A stretch of DNA of 25,573 nt from Chloroflexota bacterium (GTDB lineage Bacteria; Chloroflexota; UBA6077): contig JAJZQR010000054.1 of the NCBI GenBank assembly GCA_021806765.1, forward strand, positions 1 to 25,573, read 5' to 3'. Shown here piece after piece: positions 16,749 through 25,515 of this stretch. Both the position numbers and the translations under genes were made by a program. The stretch's first letter is position 1, and each line of letters starts with the position of its first letter. The notes under the pieces are model-generated. The model did not search any database. It was not told the origin of the DNA and saw only the letters and a list, made by a program, of their open reading frames with translations.

Positions 16749-16755
16749 CCTCCTC
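16749..16755 (-). promoter_or_regulatory. Shine-Dalgarno site fixing a GTG start
   Basis: On the minus strand this reads GAGGAGG, nine bases before GTG 16739. It supports the GTG start of the helicase-nuclease gene over later in-frame codons. Confidence 0.65.
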
Positions 16756-16766
16756 GAGGAATCCCA

Positions 16767-16783
16767 CCACTCCGAAGTGGAGT
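16767..16783. other. Inverted repeat upstream of the helicase-nuclease gene
   Basis: CCACT (16767-16771), CCGA, AGTGG (16776-16780), with the overlapping alternative ACTCC-GAAGT-GGAGT (16769-16783). It lies 27 bases or more before the GTG start, in the only sizeable gap within the run from 16887 down. It could be an operator or a leader hairpin; no -10/-35 pair that I trust was seen around it. Confidence 0.3.
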
Positions 16784-16886
16784 TGGACGCTGCCTGCTAG
16801 GCTACCATCAGCACCCCGGGGCAACTGAAGTTATCGCTTCGACAGTCCCTTGAGCTCCTATGAGTGTGAGTCAAACCTAACGGACA

Positions 16887-18419
16887 TCACGAACGTTTCG
16901 CGGCCGTGCCGGGGAAATGCAGGCTGGCCATCGTCAGTGCATCCTGGATCAGCACTTGGTTCATGGCCTGAGGCAGAAGGTCGGGAGCGGGCCTCTGGAC
17001 AGTCCGCGACGAGGACATGACCGTGAGGGATTTCGCGCCCCTGGTGAGGGCGACGTACAGGTTCCTGGCATCCTGGAAGTCGTCCACGTCTACAATGATG
17101 GCGTGGTCGAATTCCAGGCCTTTGATGAGTGTTGTCCGCGACACGACTCGTGGATCGACAACTCGACCGACCCGTCTGGCTCGGTCGCGGATCTTCCAAG
17201 CAGTGCTCCGCAGGGAATCTCCAGACAGCTCACTGTGATTTCGCATAACTCGCTGCATCTCTCGGAATAGCTCTCTCCTGTGGAGCGTCACTTCCGGTAT
17301 GTTCTCGATGACCTGGAGCATTCCGCTGAGCGATGAGACATCCCCTAAGCGAACCACCCTGCCCACGGCATCCTTGAGAAGTGGATAGTTCTTTAACTTG
17401 CGGTCGCCAGGCAACTGCCCACTCCTCAAGAGCTTGATGAGTTCGTCAAGGCAGTGCGGCTTCTTGGTAGTGCACTCCAAGGCGAACTCCAGTAGCAGGG
17501 TTGCCCTCTCGATTCCGCTGGATGCCTCCAAGCGCTCGCACCACTTGAGGAGATCCTTGCACTCCACCTCCTCCATAGATCGAAAATGTCCGCTCAACAT
17601 CTTGGATGTGGCATGCGCCTGGCCAGGCCACTTTCTGATTATCGCGATCGAGTCCCTGGAGTTCTGGGGAAGAGTCCAGCACGTTCGGATCAGCGCGGCT
17701 TGAGAAAACCGAGGGTCAGTCAGTTCAACGAAGCGGACGGGCCCGCCTGGGGCCAGCGTAAAGGCTTCACCTGATAGTAGTTGCATTCTAACGGCCGTGA
17801 GCCACCGACCGAGGGCGTCATTCTGCTGCTGCCAGCGATAAGGCGTCTGGAGATCCGCGAGGCGCCTGAAGAACGGATAGACATCCCGTGGCCAGTCAAC
17901 AATTGGGTCTTCATTTGGCGAGAAATCGAATATGCCTTGCAGTGGATCGCCGACGATGCGAGTGGGAAGCAGCTCAGCCAGAAGCTTGATGAGCTCGTGT
18001 TGCTTGACCGTGCAGTCTTGATACTCGTCTACAAATAACCCTGAGTAGGAATGGCTCAGCACACTCCGGACATGGCGGTGCCGGAGGGCTTCCTGTGCGG
18101 CTTCGTAGATCTGTGTCCAGTCCGCCGTGGTGCCAGGCTCAGTGATGCGGCATCTAGAGAGCGAGGGAAAGGAGCAAGCGTATCGAAGAGAGAACCCAGA
18201 AATTGTGTCCACAGAGTAGGTGCCTGGATCAATCCTCCTTCGCTGAAGCCTGTCCTTGAGGGCGCGGACTCCAGCGTGCGTATGCGTGAGAATCAATTGC
18301 CTACTGTGGTTGCTCGCGGCAACCGCCTGGGCAATCAGCTCTGTCTTACCACATCCCGCAGCCGCCACTACCACGCATCTCGACTGAGCTGCAAACTCCA
18401 GGGCTCTCTCGTTAGGCAT
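16887..18419 (-). CDS. gajB: UvrD/Rep-type helicase, Gabija GajB-like
   Basis: The product is 510 residues from ATG 18417-18419, overlapping the upstream nuclease gene by eight bases. The superfamily 1 motifs are I AAAGCGKT (19-26), Ia LTHTHAG (44-50), II LFVDEYQD (128-135), III GDPLQGIFDF (157-166), V KGLEFDHAIIVD (433-444) and VI NLYVALTRGAKSL (453-465). The chain is short for a UvrD helicase and lacks room for the large 2B domain, which fits the compact GajB. In Gabija the helicase-like subunit is recruited to an OLD nuclease and senses DNA ends or nucleotides; the same role is inferred here. Gene order (nuclease first, helicase second) and sizes agree with that system. A different OLD-UvrD pair cannot be excluded. 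Confidence 0.7.
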   Translation of the reverse strand: MPNERALEFAAQSRCVVVAAAGCGKTELIAQAVAASNHSRQLILTHTHAGVRALKDRLQRRRIDPGTYSVDTISGFSLRYACSFPSLSRCRITEPGTTADWTQIYEAAQEALRHRHVRSVLSHSYSGLFVDEYQDCTVKQHELIKLLAELLPTRIVGDPLQGIFDFSPNEDPIVDWPRDVYPFFRRLADLQTPYRWQQQNDALGRWLTAVRMQLLSGEAFTLAPGGPVRFVELTDPRFSQAALIRTCWTLPQNSRDSIAIIRKWPGQAHATSKMLSGHFRSMEEVECKDLLKWCERLEASSGIERATLLLEFALECTTKKPHCLDELIKLLRSGQLPGDRKLKNYPLLKDAVGRVVRLGDVSSLSGMLQVIENIPEVTLHRRELFREMQRVMRNHSELSGDSLRSTAWKIRDRARRVGRVVDPRVVSRTTLIKGLEFDHAIIVDVDDFQDARNLYVALTRGAKSLTVMSSSRTVQRPAPDLLPQAMNQVLIQDALTMASLHFPGTAAKRS

Positions 18420-20133
18420 AGCACCAGTCCTCCAGTGACTGGAGCTTCCTACATAGATCTGTGTTCCGAACTGTTGGGAGAGCCTTCACGACGATCTTCG
18501 CCAGCAGCTCCGCCCTGTCGTAGCGCTTATACCAAGCCGGCCGGTCTTTCTTGCCCTTGGACGCCAGCCCGAGCGCCTCCCGGATCCTGTGCTCTGTGGT
18601 GGAGGCGTCACGCCAAGAGCTGATTTCGGGACTCGCCAACGTCGACTTGAGTCCGAGACGGTTGGCCACTGAGGCCAGCACGCTTTCACTCCCGTTGAGT
18701 TCAACTGCGAGATCCAGGGCTTGCTGTAGCAGTTCCCACGGGAGGTCAAAGAAGACGCGTTGCTCCGTGCTCATGGCTCCGTCCCAGCGGATCACATCAA
18801 CGCCGGTTTGCAGTAACTCGCTGACAGTGGGGTTTACTTCGCGGTCCGAATCGGCGAAGTAGCACACCTCGTATCCCAGTCTGGCCAGGGACTGAGCCCT
18901 TGCCGGGGCGTGGCTGCCGCCACCGTCGACGAATACGACGCCATGGCAGGCAATCGACTCCCCAGAATGAAGGCCCTTCCAATGATCTTCCATCCCCCAG
19001 CAAAGACCAACTTCTGTTGGACCTTCGCAGACGACAACCCTTCTGCCTAGGAGTGCATCCGGCACCGACCGGAGGACACCCTGGAGATCTGCGCTCGGAG
19101 TGAATGTCCTCGTAACCCCATTCTCCGAGCGAACGACGCGTACTTCATCAGTGTCAAGCTCCTGGACGACGATGGGTGAATGTGTAGTCATGATCACTTG
19201 GCCATGCCGGTGATGGTCGGTCTGCTCATCACCACCGGGCATCGTGCCCCGGAGGTGTCTCAGCAGCCTACGAATCCGGTGAGGCTCAAGCCCGTGCTCG
19301 ACCTCATCGATTAGGAGGATGGCGCCATCCGGCACAATGGCTTTCTGGATCGCCAGAGCTACAAGCCTCCGTGTACCAAGCCCTGCCCCTCGAACCGGCA
19401 CATATCCATCGTGGAGAGACAGCGCTCCTGCGGTAACGGAGATGGCTGCCGAGTCGAGTGCCGGCGTGTATCCATTCGCCGGCTGTACGCCGAACTGGCG
19501 CGCATGCCTTGTGGCAGCCTCCGCTGCATCGACTAGGCTGGGCAGTTGGGTTTGAGCAACGGCGGCTCGGGCCACACGGTATGCTTCAGCGAGCACACTA
19601 TCGACATCCACTGCCCCGGTCATCCGAGACAGCGCAGAGCCTTTGCCCCATGCTAGATCGCGATGCACCTCAGCCCCGAGCCGTACCACCCCAAATCGGG
19701 CCCGGTCGCGCGATGTAATCGTGAATCCCTCGGGATGACGATCTGTGACTACAACCCATGAGGGTTCCAAGTCCGTCTGGATAGTGAGTCGTATCGTGAG
19801 CACAAGCTCGCAGTCGTCGTCAGGTTCATCAACGATGCCGCCGTTCCGCCAGCCCCTCGCCTGTAGGCCGTACTTCTCGTCCTTCAAGAGCCCGGATGGA
19901 CAATTCCCGACAGTGATCTCGATCATGATAGGTGAAGTCGCTTGCCCGCCAAAGAAGTCACTGTCGGACACGGGCAGATTCCAGCGAGGGAAGAGTCCGT
20001 ATTCGATGGCGTCGAGGATGGTTGTCTTAGTTGAGTCCCCGGGGCCGACGAGGCCAATCGCGGTCCCGCCCACTGTCCATTCGAGTGAGGCTATTCCTCG
20101 GAACCCAGTCACTTTGACGTGCTTCACATCCAT
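18412..20133 (-). CDS. gajA: OLD-family ATPase-TOPRIM nuclease, Gabija GajA-like
   Basis: The product is 573 residues from ATG 20131-20133, with AGAGGAG (+ strand 20143-20149) nine bases upstream. The N-terminal ABC-type ATPase has a P-loop GPGDSTKTT (residues 30-38), an RGAGLGTRR signature-like stretch (248-256), Walker B ILLIDEVEHGL (272-282, Glu277) and the H-loop THSP (317-320). The C-terminal TOPRIM domain has VVCEGPTEVG (Glu370, Glu374) and YFADSD (Asp428, Asp430). OLD proteins cut DNA with this TOPRIM site under nucleotide control. Note that the invariant-looking Gly before the P-loop Lys is Thr. The overlap with a UvrD-like gene makes a Gabija-like defence pair. It is the first gene of the lower-GC minus-strand block, after a 175-base gap from the DUF499 gene end. 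Confidence 0.75.
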   Translation of the reverse strand: MDVKHVKVTGFRGIASLEWTVGGTAIGLVGPGDSTKTTILDAIEYGLFPRWNLPVSDSDFFGGQATSPIMIEITVGNCPSGLLKDEKYGLQARGWRNGGIVDEPDDDCELVLTIRLTIQTDLEPSWVVVTDRHPEGFTITSRDRARFGVVRLGAEVHRDLAWGKGSALSRMTGAVDVDSVLAEAYRVARAAVAQTQLPSLVDAAEAATRHARQFGVQPANGYTPALDSAAISVTAGALSLHDGYVPVRGAGLGTRRLVALAIQKAIVPDGAILLIDEVEHGLEPHRIRRLLRHLRGTMPGGDEQTDHHRHGQVIMTTHSPIVVQELDTDEVRVVRSENGVTRTFTPSADLQGVLRSVPDALLGRRVVVCEGPTEVGLCWGMEDHWKGLHSGESIACHGVVFVDGGGSHAPARAQSLARLGYEVCYFADSDREVNPTVSELLQTGVDVIRWDGAMSTEQRVFFDLPWELLQQALDLAVELNGSESVLASVANRLGLKSTLASPEISSWRDASTTEHRIREALGLASKGKKDRPAWYKRYDRAELLAKIVVKALPTVRNTDLCRKLQSLEDWCYA

Positions 20134-20324
20134 GACTTGGTGCTCCTCTGCCCTTCCAGCAAGAACTCATCAGCAACGGTTCGGTGATTGCCTGGTGCCA
20201 TCTCTCCAATGACGTCGCAAGTCGCGCCAGGTGCTCGCGACCATCTCCAATCAAGGATATGACCCCAGTCGTCAAGATGGTCTACATCCAGCAAGATCGC
20301 GCGTCTCGCTACTCCAACCGCCAT
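20124..20324 (-). other. Weak candidate small ORF in the gap between the DUF499 and OLD genes
   Basis: Minus-strand ATG 20322-20324 opens 66 codons that overlap the end of the DUF499 gene and run ten bases into the OLD gene. The start reads MAVGVARRAILLDVDHLDDW. A second frame in the same stretch has REHLARLATSLERWHQAI, which looks equally protein-like, so this may be the decayed remains of one small gene with a frameshift, or chance. No Shine-Dalgarno site supports it. A TTGACG (+ strand 20270-20275, minus orientation) could be a -35 for the OLD gene, but no matching -10 was found. Confidence 0.2.
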
Positions 20325-23300
20325 TTTGTGCTCACCTTGGCGAGCAGCTTGTTCAGGGCCGCGATGACCTCCGGAGTCGGCTTCGCGCCCTCGGCGCTGA
20401 CGTTCACGCGGAAGGCGAAGCTCAGCTCCGGCGCGGTGGCGATGAGATCCTTGACGATCTCAGCGAAGTCCGTTAGTTGCCGAGGGCTGAGTTGGGCCTC
20501 GGCGAACAGCGTGGCGTTGGGCATCCGCACACGGGTGGCCAGCGTGAGGGCCCCGGTTCCGGCAGCGTCGGCGAGGGCTATCAAGCCACGGTTCACCGCC
20601 GCCTGAGTTGCCCGCCGGAAAGCCTCATCCTCGACGGTCTCGCCGAGGTAGGCGGTCAGCGCCTCCTTGAGGGCCCGGAGCGTGGGCGTCCCGCTTGCCC
20701 AGGCCGACCGAACGCCCTCACCCACCAGATCCGCGGGATCGATCTGCTGCTCCTTTGGCTTGAGGGGAGTACGGAGCCGAACTGAAGCAGCGGTCTCAGC
20801 AGCCGTCGGCCAGGGATCGCTTCCGATCGCCAATTCGACCAGACGGCTCGCCAGCGCCTCGGTTATCGCTGCCTGGACCAGCACCCACGGCACCCGGTGC
20901 CCCCGGCGCTCGCTCAGGGCATCCCAGAGCTTGGCGGCTGTCGTCTCTCCACCAGACCATGCCTCGGCCAAAGAGCCGGGGGCCAGTTCCGCGCCACGCA
21001 CGGCCGGCGGGGGCGGGAGCAGTTTGAGATCGTCGGCGGGCGTACCCTCGGGTAGCTCTTCTCGGAGGTAGGTGAGTCCGTCGGTGCGGGCCATCACCAG
21101 ACCCCGGCGAACTGCGGTACGGAGAGCCTCCAGCAACACTCGGTCCTCGGCAAGGGACGGGGCACGGCTGCCGTCGAAGAAAACCCGCAAGTCCGCCACC
21201 GTAACCGGATCGCCATTGGCCGGCCACAGTCCCTCCAGCCGACCGGGAACCAGGAGCTCGACGGCGAGTACCGTCAGCCTGGCCCAGGACACTGGAACAA
21301 CCTCCATCTCCGGCCTGGCGAGCATCTCGGGATCGGGCTCGCCGCGCCACCAGGTGTGAGCCGAGCCATCCGGCCGCGCCAACCGCAGCACCATCTGCCC
21401 GTCGCGCACTCCCCGAGCCAGCGCTTCCAGCAGCACTCGCGGCCGCAGGAGACGCGGCAGCCGAGGGAACTGGGCGAAGGCCGTGGTCAGGTCGCGCACC
21501 CGCTTCGAGGTCTCGCCCGGGCTCCACAGCGCGAGGTAGCTCCCCGGCAGCAGCAGGTCGGGGTCGAGGGTGTCCGTCAGTCGCTCGTTCTCCTTGAGCA
21601 GCGCCAAGATCCGCCGGAAAGGAGCCTCTACCCCGGCAGGAAGCATCCTCGCCTCCACCTTTCCCTGGTCGTCCACCGCCAGCAGCACGCTGTAGGCAGC
21701 CCGAACCGAGTCCGGCAGATCCCTCTCCACCGCTTGCTTTCGGCGAGCGAGCTCCTTTCGCTGGAGGTCGTTCAGCAGTTTCTTCTCTTCCCCTTGCTCC
21801 ACCGCTGCCCAGCCGAGGAAGCGGCGAACCTGTTCCCGAAGACCAGCCAGGCGCGCCAGGTCGGGAGCGAGGGCGATCACGCTATTGGGATAGTCCCGAG
21901 TGTTCTGGGGACCACTGGTGGTGTAGAAGTAGTCCTCCACCTGGCGGGGAACAGGACGGCCGGGCTCCACAGCGCACTCCGGCCCCAGCACCACGAAGTG
22001 TAGCTGTGGCGTGTTGCCCACGTCGCTCGGCCCCTGCGGCAGGCGATGCGGCTGCACGCCTTCATCCACCTCCGCCAGGTCTCGGGCGCCCTTGATCCGC
22101 GCGCGCAGCTCGTCGTCGATCTGGGGCTCGGTCAGCCGGTCCATGGCGCGCACATGCATGTGCGTCAGGTTCGGCACGGTCCCGAGCGCCCACACGTCCT
22201 GGTCCTCCACCAGGAACCAGGAGATCTCCCGCCACTCCTTCAGCGCCTCGCCGATGGCGGCGGGATCGAGGTCGGGCGAGGCCAGCAGGCCGTACAGCTC
22301 GGCTGGGTCGGCGTGCTGCCGCGCGGGCTGAGAGTGCAGGAAGGTAGCGAGGACCGCCTGCTCCACTTCCCGGTTCTTCAGGCTCGGGGACTTCCGCTGG
22401 ACCTCCCGGGCCTTCTCCAACTCGCCGGCCAGGATCGGCGTCCAGGTCTCCTTCTCCTCGCACACCTTGATCAGCTCGTTGAGGGCCGGGGAGAGCGACT
22501 CGTTCCGGGCCAGGAGCGCGGCCGGGCCGACCACCGGGAGCGGGTCGCGGCCGTCGGCCTCGCGCAGCGCCTGGGCCAGCAGACGAAGGGCGCCCCGGGT
22601 CCGGTGGAACCCGGCTAACTGCGTCCACTTGCCGTACAGCACGTCGAGGAACTCGGGATGGAAGGGATAGGCGTCGAGGAACCGGTGATAGGCCTGCTGG
22701 CCCTTCTGGGCATCGCGCACCGGAAGCCGCTGCACCTGCGCCATCAGGGCATCCACCACCGGCCGGCGCTCGGCCTCGCCGGCTACCGCATCGAAGAGCC
22801 GGCGGCGGAGGATCTCGGCCACGTCCTCGCGGGCCACCGGCTCGGTCACCTCCTCCACCCGACTGAACACATCCTCCAACGCCCTCAGGCACTGGACTCC
22901 GGTCGCGTCGTGGGCCTCGGTCCTGGAGGCGATCAACGAAGCCACCAGCGCCGCCTGGCGGACCCTGGTCACCGCCTGGAGGAGCACCTGGAAGAAGTCC
23001 TTCAGCAGCCCCAGCCTTCGGTGATCGTCGTTGACCGCCCCCCGGTAGTACCAGGCGGTCTCGTCGATCAACAGCAGAGGCGCTTCACCTCGCCCCACGG
23101 CCATCTTGAGGAGGTCCACCAGCAGAGGCTCCGCCGGGGCCACGAAGTCGCGCTCGTGCTCCGCCACCCGGGCCAGCCCGGCGTCACCGGCCAGTTGATA
23201 GGCCACGGCGCCCCAGGGCGTCCGCACCCGGCGCGGCGTCCCGCTCGGGTCGTAGACGACCAGTCCTTCCCTTACGTCGAACTTGTCGAAGGGGAGCAGA

Positions 23301-23686
23301 GCCACCCGGGCCGAGGGCATCCCGCTCAGTCCGGCGAAGCCGAGGAACTCCCGCACCGTCGGGTGCTGGGCCAGCGCGGCCCCGTGCTCCGCCAGGTGAA
23401 GCAGGGCGAGCAGGCTGTGGGTCTTGCCGCCGCCGTAGGCCACCTGGATGCGGATGACCGGCTTCCCACCTTCGCCCGCCAGCCGCTGGAGCACGTCCCT
23501 GGCCAGCAGCTTCATGTTGTAGGTCGGGTAGGTGCGGTCGAAGAACTCTCTGGGCTCGCGGTAGACCGGCGGCGCCTCGCCGGTCCGCACCGCGTTCAGG
23601 TCCGCGGCGAACTCATCCAGCGTCAGGGCGCCCGAGCGAACGTCCTCACGGAGCGCGTTCAGTTGATGCCATGGCTGCGTACCCAC
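20309..23686 (-). CDS. DUF499 family ATPase
   Basis: The product is 1125 residues from GTG 23684-23686, with GGAGG (+ strand 23696-23700) nine bases upstream. Walker A is VAYGGGKTHSL (82-92) and Walker B LLLIDET (204-210). The opening (PREFFDRTYPTYNMK, 45-59) and the GGGKTH loop are typical of DUF499 proteins, large AAA-type ATPases found in defence islands. The C-terminal 500 residues hold winged-helix-like segments and a charged linker (GEEKKLLNDLQRKELARRKQ). The family is known to travel with DUF1156 DNA methyltransferases, and such a gene lies 17 bases upstream on the same strand, so the two form one operon. The likely role is ATP-driven assembly or DNA translocation in a modification-linked defence system. 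The biochemical mechanism of the family is not established as far as I know. Confidence 0.85.
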   Translation of the reverse strand: MGTQPWHQLNALREDVRSGALTLDEFAADLNAVRTGEAPPVYREPREFFDRTYPTYNMKLLARDVLQRLAGEGGKPVIRIQVAYGGGKTHSLLALLHLAEHGAALAQHPTVREFLGFAGLSGMPSARVALLPFDKFDVREGLVVYDPSGTPRRVRTPWGAVAYQLAGDAGLARVAEHERDFVAPAEPLLVDLLKMAVGRGEAPLLLIDETAWYYRGAVNDDHRRLGLLKDFFQVLLQAVTRVRQAALVASLIASRTEAHDATGVQCLRALEDVFSRVEEVTEPVAREDVAEILRRRLFDAVAGEAERRPVVDALMAQVQRLPVRDAQKGQQAYHRFLDAYPFHPEFLDVLYGKWTQLAGFHRTRGALRLLAQALREADGRDPLPVVGPAALLARNESLSPALNELIKVCEEKETWTPILAGELEKAREVQRKSPSLKNREVEQAVLATFLHSQPARQHADPAELYGLLASPDLDPAAIGEALKEWREISWFLVEDQDVWALGTVPNLTHMHVRAMDRLTEPQIDDELRARIKGARDLAEVDEGVQPHRLPQGPSDVGNTPQLHFVVLGPECAVEPGRPVPRQVEDYFYTTSGPQNTRDYPNSVIALAPDLARLAGLREQVRRFLGWAAVEQGEEKKLLNDLQRKELARRKQAVERDLPDSVRAAYSVLLAVDDQGKVEARMLPAGVEAPFRRILALLKENERLTDTLDPDLLLPGSYLALWSPGETSKRVRDLTTAFAQFPRLPRLLRPRVLLEALARGVRDGQMVLRLARPDGSAHTWWRGEPDPEMLARPEMEVVPVSWARLTVLAVELLVPGRLEGLWPANGDPVTVADLRVFFDGSRAPSLAEDRVLLEALRTAVRRGLVMARTDGLTYLREELPEGTPADDLKLLPPPPAVRGAELAPGSLAEAWSGGETTAAKLWDALSERRGHRVPWVLVQAAITEALASRLVELAIGSDPWPTAAETAASVRLRTPLKPKEQQIDPADLVGEGVRSAWASGTPTLRALKEALTAYLGETVEDEAFRRATQAAVNRGLIALADAAGTGALTLATRVRMPNATLFAEAQLSPRQLTDFAEIVKDLIATAPELSFAFRVNVSAEGAKPTPEVIAALNKLLAKVSTKWRLE

Positions 23687-23703
23687 TTCTCCCCACCTCC
23701 CGC

Positions 23704-25467
23704 TTAGGTCCAGAAGCGCCGAGTCTCCGGCTGAGGCGCTCTCCCCCGGCCCCAGGCGACCAGGGCCTCCAGCAGGGTGCGCTCCCGCGATTGCAGCTCC
23801 GCCTGCTCCAGGATCGCCTGCCCCACCGACCAGAAGAGGCCGTTCTGCCCCAGACCCCGCTCAGCGGTGTAGTCGGCCAACCCCTGCGTGTCCCCGGCGC
23901 CCCACAGGCGCATCAGGTGGTGGAGCATGTCGATCATGGGCAGCCCGCCGGAGGGATGCGGCTGGCCCAGGTCGTCCCGGCCGCGCTCGTCGAAACGCAG
24001 CAGTCGCAGGTCGCTGCCCGAGCCGCCGGCCTCGTCCTCTTCGCCGTTCTCGCCGTTGCCGTTGGCGGCCGACTTAGCCTTGCCCCTGGCCAGGATCCCC
24101 CGGGGGCTGCGCAGCGCGTCCAGGTCGAGGCCATACCCCTGGGAGAGCGAGATGCACTCACCCACCGGCGCCGGGTCCAGCCCAAAGCTGATGCGGTGCA
24201 TCAAGTAGTACCGCGTCCACTCGTCCAGCCCCTCCGTGCTGGCCCCGTGCAGGATCTGACCGAGGGCGAAATCGGTGACCAGCCGCCTCACCTCTCGGAG
24301 GAACTCGCCCACCAGGAAGGCCCGCCCGTCCACGCGGCGCACCTCCCGGTAGCGGGAATAGCTCTCCAGGGCCGGCCCGACCGCCGCCCAGACGAAGTCG
24401 GGGCCGGAGATCCCCTGGTCCCAGAAGTAGCGGAGCCGCTCGGTGATCCGCTCCTGCATCCCCCGCCGCACCTCGGCGTACCGCCCCACCCCGGCCTCCG
24501 GGGGGCGCTTTCGGCACACCAACCACACTGAGGTAGCCAGGTGAGCCGCCTTGCCGGCCCCCACCTTCGCCGTCCGCTCGGTGTCGATCGGCCACGAGGC
24601 GGTGACCGTGAAGCCGGCCGCGATGATGGAGGACACCAGGGACTCCCAGGCGTCGGGCTGCTTGTTGGCAAAAACGATGACGGTGATGCCCTCGGGCTTG
24701 AGCGCCGCCGCCGCCCGACCGAAGGCTGCCGCCATCCCCTGCTGGTAGCGCTGCTTCGCGGCTTCGTGGTCGCCGCCCGCGTAGGCGGCGTGCTGAACCA
24801 GCTCCTCCGCCCTCGGCGTCGTCTCGGTGGCCAGTTCCGCGGGATAGCGGTCCCGGCCGAAGCGGCGCAGCCAGACGTAGAAGAAGTCGGCCAGGTCGGC
24901 GTAGGGGATGGCGCCGTAGTAGGGGGGATCGGTGATGATGGCGTCGGCCACCTCCGCGCCGAGCGACTCCATGGCGCTCAGATGCCGCACCACCGCACTC
25001 CCGCGAGCAGCTTCAGTGAGGTGCTCGACCACTGCGGCCACCCACTCCAGGGCCTGTCGAAACCCACCCGACGCGTCCGAGGAGGGATGCGTCTCGCAGA
25101 AGTCCCAGGTCATGGGCAGGGCATAGCGCATGAACGTGTTGTGGACTTTCTCGGGCTCGGTCTGCCAGGTACAAATGGAACTGTCCCGGTCGGCCACCCG
25201 AGCCAGCACGCAGTAGAGGTAGCCGCTGACCGCCTCGGCTAACTCTCCTTCACCTGTCTCGGCGAGGCACTGCTGGGCCTGCCGGCTCCATTTGGCTATG
25301 GACGACAGCACCAACTGCTGACGGGGCGTGAACACCTGGCCGAAGGTGGAGATCCCGAAGCGCGTGAGGGACGACACGCCTCGAGTATTGGGGGCCGGCC
25401 GAACCTCACACAAGGGCTCGCTCAAAGGGCCAAGCGGTAGCCCATCCATGATGGCAGGCAGGTCCAT
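23704..25467 (-). CDS. DUF1156-type DNA methyltransferase, C-terminal half only
   Basis: The open frame gives 587 residues from ATG 25465-25467 to TAA 23704-23706. It begins just before RPAPNTRGVSSLTRFGI and FGQVFTPRQQL, which in full-length DUF1156 proteins lie in the middle of the chain. The catalytic motif IV is DPPYYGAIPYADLADFFYVW, then LKPEGITVIVFANK and HLATSVWLVCRKRP follow, all family-typical. The DUF1156 domain proper and the SAM-binding motif I (FDPFxGxG-type) are absent. The same frame upstream is closed by a TAA at 25516-25518. The codons between that stop and ATG 25467 read LFPYEIEATRRAGM, so a different start is possible, but no GTG or TTG is in frame there. Either the gene is truncated or it is split, with the N-terminal half beyond the window. 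A low-complexity SAANGNGENGEEDEAGGSG linker sits in the C-terminal part. Confidence 0.75.
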   Translation of the reverse strand: MDLPAIMDGLPLGPLSEPLCEVRPAPNTRGVSSLTRFGISTFGQVFTPRQQLVLSSIAKWSRQAQQCLAETGEGELAEAVSGYLYCVLARVADRDSSICTWQTEPEKVHNTFMRYALPMTWDFCETHPSSDASGGFRQALEWVAAVVEHLTEAARGSAVVRHLSAMESLGAEVADAIITDPPYYGAIPYADLADFFYVWLRRFGRDRYPAELATETTPRAEELVQHAAYAGGDHEAAKQRYQQGMAAAFGRAAAALKPEGITVIVFANKQPDAWESLVSSIIAAGFTVTASWPIDTERTAKVGAGKAAHLATSVWLVCRKRPPEAGVGRYAEVRRGMQERITERLRYFWDQGISGPDFVWAAVGPALESYSRYREVRRVDGRAFLVGEFLREVRRLVTDFALGQILHGASTEGLDEWTRYYLMHRISFGLDPAPVGECISLSQGYGLDLDALRSPRGILARGKAKSAANGNGENGEEDEAGGSGSDLRLLRFDERGRDDLGQPHPSGGLPMIDMLHHLMRLWGAGDTQGLADYTAERGLGQNGLFWSVGQAILEQAELQSRERTLLEALVAWGRGRAPQPETRRFWT

Positions 25468-25515
25468 GCCAGCGCGACGGGTTGCCTCGATCTCGTATGG
25501 AAAGAGAACAAGGTA

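Noticed and set aside
20796..21527. Long minus-strand frame inside the DUF499 gene
   Set aside because: It is a shadow of the GC-rich DUF499 frame, dominated by Arg, Gly, Ala and Ser with no family motif.
22658..23707. 349-codon + strand frame opposite the DUF499 gene
   Set aside because: It is antisense to a gene with clear Walker motifs; composition is His/Arg/Gln-rich as expected of a mirrored high-GC frame.
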